Assembly (NCBI GenBank): GCA_036365515.1 | Contig: CM070876.1 | Coordinates: 123,088,810-123,152,809, forward strand | Reading direction: 5' to 3' | Source: Torymus aiolomorphi | Taxonomy: Eukaryota > Arthropoda > Insecta > Hymenoptera > Torymidae | Length of the DNA: 64,000 bases | Shown: positions 20,271-31,970 of the stretch, in pieces | How the letters are laid out: every line of letters starts with the position of its first letter | How positions within the stretch are numbered: position 1 is the stretch's first letter | The notes under the pieces: generated by a model | Databases searched by the model: none | Told to the model about the DNA's origin: nothing | What the model saw: the letters and a program-made list of their open reading frames with translations, nothing else | Position numbers and translations under genes: made by a program

Positions 20271-22015
20271 GTAAGGCAACTAGAATCTCTGGCGACTGAT
20301 CCTCTCGTGACTTCTCTCTCTTTCTCTCTTTCTCCTCGCACGATGTTCACTCCACTTCCCTCGTCTTTCTCCCTCCTCCGCTCTACCCTGCCTTCCTATC
20401 ACTCGCACTGGCCTCCTTTTCTTTGTCCCTGACTCACTCACGACGCAACTCTCACTCAATTCCGTACTACTCGTTCTCACAAAAAAACTACTTTTTCTCT
20501 CACTTGCTAATCGTGCCAATGCTCAACACGGAATGGACGCGGTGAGAAACGCTCGCAAGACTTCCGTCTTCTTCCTCGGCTGCGGCTCGTTCTCTCTCCC
20601 TCACTCCTAGGGCGGTCTATAGGGCTATTTTCGGATCCTTGCATCACGTGATACGTGAGGACTCTCGGCGTGCCGGCTTTCGATCTCGCTCCAATTAGGA
20701 GGGCCGGACAATACCCGCGCCTTCCTAATTGGTTTCTCTCCCGGTGGTAGGTGCGCAGGAACATTTCGCGTCGCCTTCTGCTGCCACCTGTTGCGCGCGT
20801 GATTTGAATATTAATCAATTTAAGTTAAGTTCTGCTCCAGTGGCGACGCGCCTTTATTCGCCTACGCGTTCCCGTAACTCCACGCTGTCGGTTTTCTCTC
20901 CCCCTAAGTGTGGTCTTTCTCTCTCTCGCTCTTTGTCTCTCTCTCCCCTGGTCGCTGCCTCCCCCCGTTTCCCCGCGTACGCCTCTCACACCGGCCGTAT
21001 ACAGCTCGCAGGCTGCTGCTGGCCTTCTCTCTCCCGCGATTCTGCACGCACACACACAGCGCCGCTGCGCTGGCTCGCTCTCTCTCTCTCTCATACCTAC
21101 AGACATACATACTCGGCTGCCGGGCAGTGTACTTACTCCGCTCGACAGTGCCTCACTCTCTCTTTCTCTCTGGCTCTCATACGCTAGCGCCGCTGCGCTC
21201 CCTCTCTCTATCTCTTACACACGGTGAGCAGTGTCGCGCATGGACTGCTATTCGTAGTCTCTCTCTCTCTCACGCTCACTTGCGCTAGCGCCGCTGCGCT
21301 TCCTCTCTCTCACTCATGTTCACGACTCGTGGCAGTTCGCAATACACACGTTGCTATTCGCCTTTTCTCTCTCTCACTCATCCGCTAGCGCCGCTGCGCT
21401 CCTTCTCTCTCTCTCTCTCTCTCATGCTCGCGGCGCGCCGAGGCTCAGTCTCGTCTCGGCCGTGCAGCCGGCCTCCGGTCTCGTGGCAATCGTGCCCGAT
21501 ATCGCCTCTCCGTTGGCGCACTTTGTGTTCGCCTCGGTTATTCGCATTCGTGAGTGTTCGGGCTTCTTCGTGGTGTTGTGTGGGTGTAGTGCGGTGGAGT
21601 GGCGTCATCGGCGTCATCGGCGGTGTCTTCGCAGCGGCAGCTGTTGGCGCGTGGCCAGCATGGCGGCTGAGCGGCATGGGCGCGTTCACTTTCGGCGCGC
21701 AGTTCGTTTTGCCGTGTGCGTCGTCTGTGAGCCGCGCGGGCATGCGGCTCGGCGTTCTTCATGCCTCCTCTCCCTCACCGTCTCTCTCTGCAGTTTCTCG
21801 TCGCCACGGCTGTATCTCCTGGACGACTAGGTCGGTGAGTGGTTCGTCGTCTGCTCTCTCCGTCTCTGTACCTCAACAAAACCGGAGACAACAACTGATT
21901 AGCTATGTGTGCATATGTGCGCACATAGCTTAGTGTAAGGGCAGATGCTCGCCTACCGCTAGTAGCTTTCCTCTCTTATGACTCTAAGGAGATGCGCAAA
22001 GCGCACCTCGTTACA
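20271..22015 (-). other. CT-rich region, possible retroelement LTR ending at 22015
   Basis: Pyrimidine-rich plus strand with many (CT)n patches. A module GCTAGCGCCGCTGCGCT followed by a CT patch recurs at about 21183, 21284 and 21384 (a diverged copy at 21055). On the minus strand a purine tract (AGGGAGGGAG, plus 22016-22025) is followed at 22015 by TGTAACGAGG, the usual polypurine-tract/3'-LTR arrangement. The opposite LTR end was not located. The long ORFs on both strands arise from low complexity. Confidence 0.35.
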
Positions 22016-22287
22016 CTCCCTCCCTAAACCGGGAACACCTCGGTGTTACTGCCGGTTTACTCCAACCGGGCTACTCGGTGGGTGGATCGGCGGTTACCTC
22101 CCCCGACACCTCGCTATACGCACGAATCACAATCCTTAACCTAATTTAATTAACATGCAAGTTTGGTCGAGCCGACTGACTCCCCCACACCTGAACATAA
22201 AAGAGAATTACTGTGTTGGTTACACTGCCCTGCATGGCCACCCTCTCGCCTGGAGTCTGAAAACAAAAACACTCATTCATACACCCC

Positions 22288-23070
22288 CTACTGAAAAAAA
22301 TCACGTGGGATCCCATATAGGATCCCACGTGGAATCTCACGTGTGAATTTGATATGGGATCCCATGTGGCATCCCACGTTTGAACTCGAAGCATGATCCC
22401 ACATGGGATCTCATGTGGGATATCATGCGTTTAACTTGAGTACGGGATCTCATGCAGGGATAGCGTAAAACTTTGAGTCCCCCATTGTAAGTAACGGAGT
22501 TATCAAAAACAAGGCAAGCCTTGTAATTATGACGCTTCGTAAAGAGTTATCTGAACGGTTGACTTACACGGCTTATATACTCTTGGCCGTCCAACGTATC
22601 CGCAGATAGCACTATCGAAGCGCCGCATAGCAGATAAATAGCCGAAGCTTACTTATAGAGAGACGCCCATCACAAGTTCTCCTTTGTAAACGCTATGCGA
22701 CGCTCCGATAGCGCTTTCTGGATACACTGGATGGCCGAGAGTATATAAGCCGTGTACGTCAGCCGTTCAAATGACTCTTTACGAAGAGTCCTAATTATAA
22801 GGCTTGCTTTGTTTTTGATATCCCCGTTACTCACAATGGGGGACCCAAATTTTACGCCATATCTGTATGAGACCCCGTACTCAAGTTAAATGCATAATAT
22901 CCCACATAAGATCCCATATGCGATCTCTTGTGGGATCTCATGTGGGAATTCATGCTTCGAGTTCAAACGTGGGATGCCACATGGGATCCCATATCAAATT
23001 CACACGTGGGATCTCGTATGGGATTCCATGTGGGATCCTATGTAGGATCCCATGTAGCTTTTTTCAGTAG
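22288..23070. mobile_element. Palindromic element with clustered GGATCCCA motifs, 783 bp
   Basis: The left arm begins CTACTGAAAAAA and the right arm ends TTTTTTCAGTAG; arms of about 340-360 bp flank a short loop near 22630-22690. The outer 160 bp of each arm consist of variants of CATGTGGGATCCCATATG-like half-palindromes (22303-22450 and 22895-23055), so each arm is itself made of small palindromes. The inner part (TAAGTAACGGAGTTATCAAAAAC and so on) is unique. Fold-back or MITE class; no target duplication resolved. Confidence 0.85.
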
Positions 23071-23224
23071 AGCCGCCATGCAAGTCCCTTGGATTTGATA
23101 CTTACTACCTGTCACGAGCGGTATCTCGGGCCGGTTTGCTGCTCACTTGCTCCGGCGGTGGCGTCTCCCGTCAGGCTCTCAGGCGGTAATGTCTCTTCTC
23201 CCTCACGGGCCGTGGCTTTTCTGC

Positions 23225-24678
23225 TTAGCGCCGCCGGTCTGGAGGTAACCGAGTCTCCCCGTAGGGCTCTGGCTCACTTCCGAGGGCGGCCCGGAGGATG
23301 CGATGCCGGAGTTCTGGCTCCGGGCCTCTCGTGTCCTGGAGTACTTGGGCCATGTACTGTATCGATTCTGGGGCCGCGGGCGAAGGTGGAGTCAGTGATG
23401 GGGGAGGTTGCGGTGCTCCAACTAGCTTCCTCGGGCGGTTGCTGCTGGTGGAGACGTGTCGTGTGGGCGACGCGTCCCTCCTCTCGTCCGGGCGATTCGG
23501 GTCCGCGGCGTCGGGTCCCGGTGTTGTCGACTGGCGCTCTTCTCTCTCTCTCCCCTGGTCCTCCTTCTCCACCCACTCCTTCTGTCGTTCTCGATCCCGG
23601 TCTCCGCAGCGAGGGCACTGCCCAATCTCCTCTCCCCGTCGGCCGCAGTTTATGCAGTAGCCGTGGCGCGAGGGGCGGGGACACGCCCCGCGACTGTGGC
23701 CGTGTTGCCAGCAGTTAAAACAGTGGCCGCCGGGGGGGTCTCGAGTTGGGTCGACGGCGAGGGGCTTCAGCTCCCCGAAGATGATCCCTGTTACCTTGAC
23801 CGGTCGCGTCACGGGTGGTGAGGGCAGGTGCGACGTAGAGGCGGCGCCGGTGGTGCCGGATGGCGTCCGGGGGCAAGGCGGCATCACTGGCCTCCCAGCC
23901 GGCCACGGGGTCGTGATTGGAGTCGCCGGGGGTGCTGCGGCTCATAATCGTCGAGCTGCAGCTGCCTCCGGGGGTTGTATGCTCGTCGCTTGGACCCCGT
24001 GTCGTGGCGCAAGCGAATTTCCCTCCACATCGGAATGGCACTGGGTGCCGGGACGATTGGTATGGCTGGTGGTAGCTTCGGTTGTGGCCAGGGTTCCTCC
24101 CCCCGGGCCAGGTACTCCTCGAGCTCCACTCGGCTGACCAACTCGCCTTGGCTTCTTCGGTCCTGGCGGTGGCGGCTGCTCCTGCGTCATCCCCCGCAAC
24201 CAGCTCTAGGGTTGCCACCTCCACCGGGGCTGGGGCTCGCGGGCGCCGCAAGATGGTGCGGATTGGTTTCGCCTTCACCGTTTCCGGTGTGCTCCCTGAG
24301 GCGGTGGCGACGTCCCCCTTCTCTTTCTCCTTTTCTCGGGCGGTAGCAGCGTCTCCCTCCTCCCTCTCCTTCTCTCGGGCGGTAGCAGCGTCTCCCTCCT
24401 ACATCTCCTTCTCTCGGGCGGTAGCAGCGTCCGGCTCCTCTCTCTTGCGCGGCAGCTGCTTCTCTCCTCTCTCGTTCCTCCAGCCACTCTCCCAGTTGAT
24501 CGGTCCAATGGGCCAGAACCTCCTAGGAGCGTGCCGTGCTCGGCTCGCGCAGCACCGACCGCAACCGCCTGAGTAGTTCCGGTGTCGGGCAGACCAGGTC
24601 TCTGCCCAGTTCGAACTCAGGGTATGGCACATGAGCGGTGGTCGGGCAGGGGCGGTGGATTTCGCCTTGTCTTGACAT
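23225..24678 (-). pseudogene. gag: Gypsy-like gag (CCHC zinc-knuckle) gene, several frameshifts
   Basis: Start MSRQGEIHRPCPTTAHVPYP at 24678, followed by ELGRDLVCPTPELLRRLRSVL. A TAG at about 24523 interrupts, then QLGEWLEERERREAAAAQER reads on. A 39-bp (13-residue) repeat rich in Ala, Arg, Glu and Lys follows. The original frame resumes with ELEEYLARGEEPWPQ at 24141-23884. A third frame (23887-23225) carries the zinc knuckle CFNCWQHGHSRGAC and a second Cys-rich unit, YCINCGRRG...CPRCG. Knuckles of this kind bind retroelement RNA. Immediately upstream are a TATA-like motif (minus TATATAAA, near 24733-24740) and a pyrimidine-AG acceptor (TTTCTTATTAG) just before the ATG. Either a second truncated gypsy element or a third ORF of the element whose pol ends at 24848. 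Confidence 0.6.
24331..24430 (-). repeat. 39-bp in-frame tandem repeat within the gag-like gene
   Basis: CTCGGGCGGTAGCAGCG recurs at 24335, 24374 and 24413 (period 39). It encodes a charged repeat close to DAATAREKE on the minus strand, expected to form a helix or coiled coil. Confidence 0.8.
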
Positions 24679-24847
24679 GGTAGATCTAATAAGAAATACA
24701 GTAATAAAGGCATCAAACACACATTCCACACTTTTATATACTTACACCTTCACTAATACTCTCAAGGCTGGGTGAGAATCGAGAGAAGGGGGGGCAGCCC
24801 AAAGTCATCCTTCGGTCACTCTCGCGCTGGCGTGGTTCAACCCTACC
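24679..24847 (-). other. Junction between gypsy pol and the downstream gag-like gene
   Basis: 169 bp without coding sequence. No LTR is visible between the pol stop (24848) and the next ATG (24678), which is unexpected if two separate complete elements were adjacent. Confidence 0.5.
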
Positions 24848-27800
24848 CTATTCTATTACGCGGCGCGGGGGCAAATATCGTTTTAATTCACCTACGTGTA
24901 CCTTTCCATTTTTTCGACTACTCTCCATCTCTAACACATATACGGTGGAGGACAATTTCGCGACTATGTTATAGGGACTCTCGTATTTCGGCGCGAGCTC
25001 AGCGGAAAACCCTTGGGCCGCGTTTGATAAGACATGAACGCAACACATAACTTCATCTCCTATCTCGAATTCAACCACTTTCTTTCCCCTATTATAGTAT
25101 CTACGTTGTTTTTCACTGCTTTCGTCGATATGTTTTGCTACTAAGTCCTTGAGGGCATCCAAACGGGTAACACGATCTTTCCAAACTTCTGGGTCGAGGC
25201 GTAATATCGGTCCTTTCTTCTCCAATTCTCTTCGTAAACTCTTCACGAGGCAGGGATGGCGTCCATAATTCAAGAACGCAGACGAGGTCTTCATACTACT
25301 CTGCAGGGCCGTGTTGATCGCATGGCGGAACTCGTGGAGGTGCGCGTCCCAGTTCCGGTGATTTCCATCGACGAAGGCGGCGATCATGGTCTTCAGCGTC
25401 CGGTTGTTTCTCTCTACCGGATTTGCTTGTGGATGGTAAGGGGGCGTGGTTACATGTCGAATTCCGTATTCTTTCAGGGTTTTCAGTAACACCTGGTTCA
25501 CAAACTCTGTTCCGTTGTCGGTTAGTAGGTACTCTGGAGTCTCCCATCTGAAGAATATTAATTCCTCTAGTGCTTTTTCTACTGGTTTACTATCTACCTT
25601 CCTCAACGGCTTCAACTCCAACCACCAGGTGAACAAATCCTGCATCACGAGCACTTACCGGTATTGGCCTTTGCTACGGAGCAACTCCATCATGTCGGCG
25701 GCGACAATACACCACGGGCGTTCCACTACTCGTCTCCCCATCAATCCCTACGGGCCTTATTGCGAGCTTTTGTAGCGTTGGCACGTTTTGCAGGCGCCTA
25801 CGAAATCGTAGACGTCTCTATACACGCCGGGCCAAAAGTATTCTCGTGCGACTCTGTCGTATGTTTTTTCAACCCGTAGATGGTCGGCGGATGTGATACA
25901 GTGGCTGTCTTGTAGCACTCTCTCCCTACCTTCTAGTGGCACCACCATGCGCCATCCTTCTCCACCATCCGTCACTGGATCGATTAGGGGATCCCTTTTA
26001 TAATTGTACAGCAGATCGTCCTCGATTTTCCAATCAGCATACTTCATGGGGTCCTGGGCGACATCCTGTAACTTACTACTATACCACGGATCGGTGACTT
26101 CTCCTAGTTCTGCGACCTCTAGGTCGTCCTCGTCAAACATCCGCGACAGGGCGTTTGGGACTTTGTGAATCGCTCCTTTCCTATGGACGATATCTAAGTC
26201 CCAGTGTTGCAACTCGAGGGCCCACCTCGCTAATCTACCTGTTGGTTCCTCCATAGTTCTCAACCATTTGAGGACGCTGTGGTCGGTAACGGCGGTAAAA
26301 ACATACCCTTCCAGGTAGGGGCGGAGCTTCTTCAGCGACCAGACTATGGTTAAGCACTCTCGTTCGGTGGTTGTATAGTTGCGCTCGGCTGGATTTAGCG
26401 CTCGGCTAATGTATAAAATCGGATGTTCACCATCTTCGTACTCCTGCACCAAAACTGCACCTAAGGCGAAAACGCTCGCGTCGCACTGTACTATGAAAGG
26501 CTTACTGAAATCTGGGCGCGTGAGCATCGGAGCAGTTGTGAGAGCCTTTTTCAATTCATCAAATGCTTCTCGCTGGTCATCTCCCCACATCCACTTCTGC
26601 TTCTTCCTCAATAGCTTCAGCAACGGCACCGTCAAGTCCGCGCAGTGTTCTATGAATCATTCGTACCAATTTACGATCCCTCAAAATCCTCTCAATTGGC
26701 GTAAATTCGTGGGCGTTGGATAATTTAGCAGAGCTGCGACCCTTGCTGGGTCAGGGCGTAAGCCTTCATGGTCGAGCAGAAAGCCTAGATAGGTGACTCG
26801 CGAGCAACAAAACTCACACTTGTCCTTGTTTATTTGCAATCGGGCATCCACTAATTTCTTTAACACGACCTCGACCCACTTGAAATGTTCTTCAAACGTC
26901 TCAGTGGCAATGATAATATCATCCAGGTACCCAAACCCGTACGGCTCCAACTCTGGGCCCAGGAGGGCGTCTATCAGGCGCTGGAAAGTCATGGGCGCAT
27001 TCGTGAGTCCGAACGGCATCCTTTTCAACTGCCACAACCCCGAGCCGGGCACAGCAAAGGCGGTGTACTTCTTGCTTCCGGGTGCCATCGGTATCTGATG
27101 ATACGCCGCCTTCAAGTCGACCTTTGATAATTATTTTGCTCCCTGCAGCTTGTCCAATATCGAATTCAGGTTGGGCAGGTGGTATGCATCCTCTCTCGTC
27201 ACCCTATTCAATGGCCGATAGTCGATTCATGGCCTATAGCCTCCATCTCGTTTTCTGAGCATCACCGGGGCGCTGCTGTAATCGCTGGCGGAGCGCACGA
27301 TGATTCCTTCTGCGTCCATCCTTCTCACTTCTTCCTGGGCTATGCGCAATATCTTCGGGGACATACGCCGGGGCTTCGCCTTGATGGGCGTCGGGTCCGT
27401 CACACGAATGTGATGCTCCGTCAAATCCATCAACCCTGCGGCGAACTGGGCGGAACTTACTATTTTCTCGACTAATTCTTCCACGGTCCGTCTCTCCTCC
27501 TCCCCCAACTCCGAGATCCTGGCACACTCGGCGTACACAACTTTATTATTTCTGGTCCCTCGTTGCGCTAATGGGATCCAGTCTCCTTCCCTGGCTCGCC
27601 AAACTCCTTTCGCTGGTCGCACTTCTATGTCAAAACTCACAAAAAAGTCCATCCCCAATATCAGGTCGTGTTGTATTCCATGCATGGCTTTGAACGAGAG
27701 TGTGGTTTGGTACCCTCCGACTTTCAAACTTACGTTAAGTTCTCCAACAGTCCGGTTAACGTCACCGGTGACACTCTTCACAGCGGTTGTGGCTTGTTGG

Positions 27801-28834
27801 AGGCGCTTTGTGTAGCGCTCTATCACTCTCGGGACGGCCAATGACACCATTGCCCCCGAGTCTAATAGGGCTCTATACGATTCACCCCCTAGCACGATCC
27901 CAATGAACGGGCGCTTCTCTGCGCTCATCTCTGCTACCAGTCCATCCATCCCAGCTTCCAAGGGCACGATCGGTGAGCTGTCCCCTCTTTCTTCCTCCAC
28001 TTTTTTTTCTCTCGAACTACTCCCCCAATGTTTTTCAGCTAACAACCTCTCTACCTCCTCTTTGACCTGGGTGACATCGATGCCTGACTTTACAACTCGT
28101 TCAGGGCAATGTGGGGTGTCACTCTCCTCCCCTAACGTCTGTTCCTCCTCGGGACTCCAATTGACTCCCCCTGGTCCTCCTCCATCCTCCAACTCTGCAT
28201 TTATCTGGTTCTTTTCCCCTGCAGGCGTTTTGGACAATGGCGGTGGACTCTCCTCCTCACTTGAAGACTCGCTGCATCTCTTGGTTGGCGTGACGTCGAC
28301 ATGGACGAAGTTTCTCACTTCCGGCGGTGACGGCGCACACACAGAGGGCACGACAGCGTTCTCACTTCTCCTGGCTTCTACATCTTCCGACTGCTCTACC
28401 GGTCTGGTTGGCGTTTGGGGGGGTTGGTTGTCACTCTCCTCATGCTCTCCTGGGCCAGCTGACTGGGAACTCTCTGCTTCCCTTAGAGATTCGCTGCATT
28501 TCTTCCTGGGCATGACGTTGGCACGGACGAAGTCTCTCACTTCCGGCGGTGACGGCGTACACGCAGGGGGCACGACAGCGCTCTCGCATCTCTTACTCTC
28601 CTCATCTCTTTCGTTTCTCTCCTCCGCAACATTATCTTCGACTATCAATCTTCCTCGCAGTGTCCCTGCGGCTGCTGGAGGGAAGCCAGGGGACTGGTCT
28701 GGCCTTCCATCTGCCCGTTTCCCCACTGCGCTCTGCGATGCAAGTAGTTTGTGCAATTGGCGAAGGTGACTCCCTGTTGACCGCACACTTGGCAGCTCAC
28801 GTTCGTGGACGGTCGCGGTGAACGTAGGGGACAA
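24848..28834 (-). pseudogene. pol: Ty3/gypsy Pol polyprotein, single frame with seven stops
   Basis: All segments (28834-27227, 27115-26681, 26635-25757, 25654-24848) are in one frame. Premature stops lie at 27227, 27131, 26681, 26657, 25757, 25748 and 25655. In order: an acidic Ser-rich N-terminal region with duplicated RNFVHVDVTP/RDFVRANVMP-type blocks; aspartic protease ALLDSGAMVSLAV; RT with GGYRP, KAAYHQIPM, MPFGLTNAPMTFQ and YLDDIIIA; RNase H with IVQCDASVFALGAVL and TTERECLTIVWSL; integrase H2C2 zinc finger (H...H...CKTCQRY), core AADMMEL, TDNGTEFVN and ANPVERNNRTL; C-terminal KVHVGELKRYLPP. RT-RNaseH-IN order defines Ty3/gypsy. Without the stops this would be a full-length Pol of about 1,330 residues. 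At least four stops fit C-to-T or G-to-A changes (Trp, Arg, Gln codons). Confidence 0.93.
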
Positions 28835-31491
28835 TCAGGTGCTATGTGCCCTACCTGGCAGCATGCGTAGCATTCTTTTCGCGGGCACTGATTTGCTCTG
28901 TGTCCGATCTCCTCGCAGATATAGCATGCCCCCACGAATCGGGTCGCGTCGTCATTTCTGCGTGCTCCCGCATCTGGTGGGGGCCGATAATCACCTCCCC
29001 GATCATATCTCCCCCTCCCTCGTCGTGGATTTCCGCCATTACTCCCATAAGTAGCGGCGTTGCTAGGGGGTGGGGTATTTCCAACTCTCGCTTGCGGCGT
29101 CGGCGGCGGTGGAGTTGTCATCGGCGGCGCCGGTGTGGGTGGTTTTGCCCCCACTGCGGCGACTTCTTCGTGTACTTTCGCTTTCTTTGCCTTCGTACTC
29201 TTCCTACTCTTCTTCGTGTGGTCCTAGGCGGTAATTTCCTCGTCACTAGCACTCGTGTCCTCTCCGATTTCCAACGCTGCTACTCCTTTAATGGCGTGGC
29301 TGCTTTTTACAAACGCGGCTCCCTGTAATTTCATTTTATCTCTTGATTTCGGGGTCGTGTATCTCCGATCTATCTCCATCTGACGTTCTAGCTTAACCCC
29401 ATAGTCCTTCATCATCTGCAACGAAGTTACCTGTTTATCAAAAAGGGGATTCCGATACTCGGGCAGGAGATTTTTATAGGCTATTTTTACTAACTTCTTC
29501 TCCGACAGTGGGCGTTTAAAATGGCCGACTATGTATCTGAATCAGGACAGGAAGTTAGTGATGTTTTTGCCTCGGGCTTGAGTGCGAGCGTGCAATTCCT
29601 CCTCGACATCTGTTTTGTCTAATGCTGCGATGAACTGCAACCGGAATTCTTTCTTGAACGCGTACCATGAAGTGATATCATCCTGCGTTGTAAGGTACCA
29701 CCGCAACGCACTCTTGGCCAGAACGCTCGGCAATGCCCGCAGCAAGTCTCTGTCTGACATGCTTGACTTCTTCCGCCAGGCGGAGAGCATCGTTAAGAAT
29801 TCTTCTGGCCCCTCTTTATCTTCTCCCGAGAATTGTATTCGCCAGGCTTGTACCTCTCGACGGCATTTCCAATCGCGACTGGCGTCGCGACGTCTACGTC
29901 TGGAACGTCACCTCCTCGCTACTACTTCCGCTGCTCGCCGAACTGTCATCATAACTGCTCTCGCTTGACGAACTGCTCTCGGAAGGGCGGTGCTTACGAC
30001 GGCGTCGTTTTCGGTCTTCTGGCGACTTCCTCTTTCTTTCGCGGTGTTTTTCTTTCTTTTCTCGCAATGGTTCCTGGTGACGCTTGGGCGTCTTCTTCGG
30101 TTGGTGATCGTTTGTCCTTCCTTTTTTCTCGTCTTCAGTGGCATACTGACTCGGCTTTCTTTTGATTTTCTTCACTCCCTTCTGTTGTGTCTCCTCTTCT
30201 TTTTCACTATCGTAGTCGCTCTCGCTGCTTTCGCTGATTTGTGATCCTCCGATCCTCTGAACAGGCGGTGGTCATCGCTCGGAACCGCACGTGACTCTCT
30301 CTTCTTCCTCCGTATAGAATCTCCGGATATCTCGGGGCAGTTTGGCGGGGAGATTGCACCTCTCGCTGAATTTCTCTCGAATCAGCTGCCTTGGAGGGAT
30401 AATGTTCCTTCGCTGGGGAGTGAGGCGTGTTTTCTGGCAGGTTGCTGGCGGTGCGTCTTCGTTCTTAGTCTCAAGACTCATCCCATCTTGTGCCTTCTTA
30501 GTGGCAAGTCGCGTGGCAAACTGTGTGAGCCTCGCGCTTGTGTATTGGTCTAATGCTTTTTCTTCTTCGCTCGACGTACCCTCTCTATTATTCCATCCGT
30601 CGGCATACAATCTCTCGTTCACCGACTCTGAGGTATACGCAGGTGGTGCTACTGATTTATGCTTCGAACTTCCTACTCAGACGATATTTCAGTAACAATC
30701 ACGGGTGGCTGTATCCCTGGCGTTGGTTGTGTTGAGGAGACTCCGTGTCCGGGGCTTATCTCCTTGGGCAGGTTTCCCCGAGGCGTGGTGATTGTGTGCA
30801 CGTACCGCACTCCCAATGTGCCCATTTGCCAACTTCTCGCTTTACTTGTCCAATAATTATGTAGTTCCGGGGAGACGCGAAGGCATTGCGGCAATCCATG
30901 CACGGTCTTTTGGTCACCATGCCGGGCCAGGGTGGTCACCGGAAGTGGCAGATTCACTGAGGCGGTTACTCCGCTGACGGTGGACATATCCACCGTGGGC
31001 GTGGCGGCGGTCGTATAGCTGACGGTGGACGTTCCCCTCGTTGACAATCCAGATGTTGATGTGACCGGTTCCACCATTCCTACAATCTCGTTGATCTCCA
31101 TTTCGTTCAGACGCGAGCGCACCTTGGCTTCGTCGCCTGTCGTGTTGGCGCTCCCCTCTGTTTCTTCCTGGGTCGCCTTCGGCTTCCTGCCTCGTCCTCT
31201 CTTTGGCTTGCGCGTCGCGGCTGGTTCCTCTTCGTTACTAGACTCCCTGTCGTCGGTTGATCTCTCCCGCTGATCATCTTCGTATCACGGGATCTCGCCT
31301 GGTTGCAACCCAGCTTCCCTCACACTGGCTCTTAACAGGCGGTCTTGACGTGCTCCGATGTCCCCTCGAGTGTTCAATTGCTTTTCTTTTAGCATTGATT
31401 TGAGCCGGCTAGGCGTCAGGTGCAGAATCTCCAGGTTCATGGCTCTCACTTCCCGGATCTTCAGTTTCTTCTGGTCGTCGGCGGTCTCCAT
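28645..31491 (-). pseudogene. gag: Ty3/gypsy Gag with SAP-like N-terminus and three zinc knuckles
   Basis: Starts METADDQKKLKIREVRAMNL at 31491. A SAP-like motif follows (LTPSRLKSMLKEKQLNTRGD...RLLRA), unusual but known in some insect gypsy Gags. Then come basic and Thr/Ser-rich stretches (31122-30673, 30622-30272), a Lys/Arg- and Ser-rich block (30175-29894), and the capsid core (29790-29542: SDRDLLRALPSVLAKSALRW, SWYAFKKEFRLQF). Zinc knuckles CYICEEIGHRANQC, CYACCQVGHIAPDC and a CQVCGQQG...C variant lie at 29154-28645. A stop at 31285, a frameshift near 30650 and others break it. Its 3' end overlaps the pol frame by 190 bp in a different register, as expected for ribosomal frameshifting between gag and pol. 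Confidence 0.88.
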
Positions 31492-31571
31492 GTCGACTTC
31501 GGTGCGGTGACTCTTCTCTCTTGTTTAAGTTTTTCGCACGTTTCCGCTACTCGAATCGCTCGCACCAATAA
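31492..31571 (-). promoter_or_regulatory. Gypsy leader with possible primer-binding site
   Basis: On the minus strand, an LTR-like end TTGTAACA (plus 31572-31579) is followed three bases later by TTGGTGCGAGCGATTCG (plus about 31552-31568), the usual position of a primer-binding site. I cannot name the tRNA. Confidence 0.4.
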
Positions 31572-31970
31572 TGTTACAACTAACAATAATCGGACGCAAC
31601 GCGGAGATGGATGGTAGTATTCAAAATCCAGGTACAAGCAGGCAGCCTCAAAAGCGCCTTTACTGTCGCTCGGAGGAATTCGCGACTCGAAGGGACGAAA
31701 CGAGCGAAAATAATAATAACTCTAACTCTCCTTCATGGACTCGCACGCCAGCGAAAGGGTTTAAAACGCGAACAGCAACACGGCCAAAGCCAACCAGGAG
31801 GGCCCTGCCTGTCGATCGTGTCTCACCGGGTGGCGTCCTCTGTGTCTCGGTTTCGAATTTTCAACTATTCCTGTTATTATGGTTATTTATATATTTATTA
31901 TATGATATGATATATATTTTATTTATACTCTGGTGATTACCTTTATACTCTGAAAAGGGTACACAACGAA
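31572..31970 (-). repeat. Possible 5' LTR of the gypsy element
   Basis: Begins TGTTACAACTAAC on the plus strand. The upper boundary is unknown and no matching second LTR was found downstream of pol, so the call rests on position next to the primer-site candidate. Short plus-strand ORFs here are not gene-like. Confidence 0.3.

Noticed and set aside
21316..21933. 205-codon plus-strand ORF
   Set aside because: GC- and CT-rich low-complexity DNA that is open in several frames on both strands; no domain seen.
23089..23718. 209-codon plus-strand ORF
   Set aside because: Antisense to the zinc-knuckle gag-like gene, whose CCHC motifs decide the strand.
27903..28769. 288-codon plus-strand ORF
   Set aside because: Antisense shadow of the gypsy protease/gag-pol region, which has clear domains on the minus strand.
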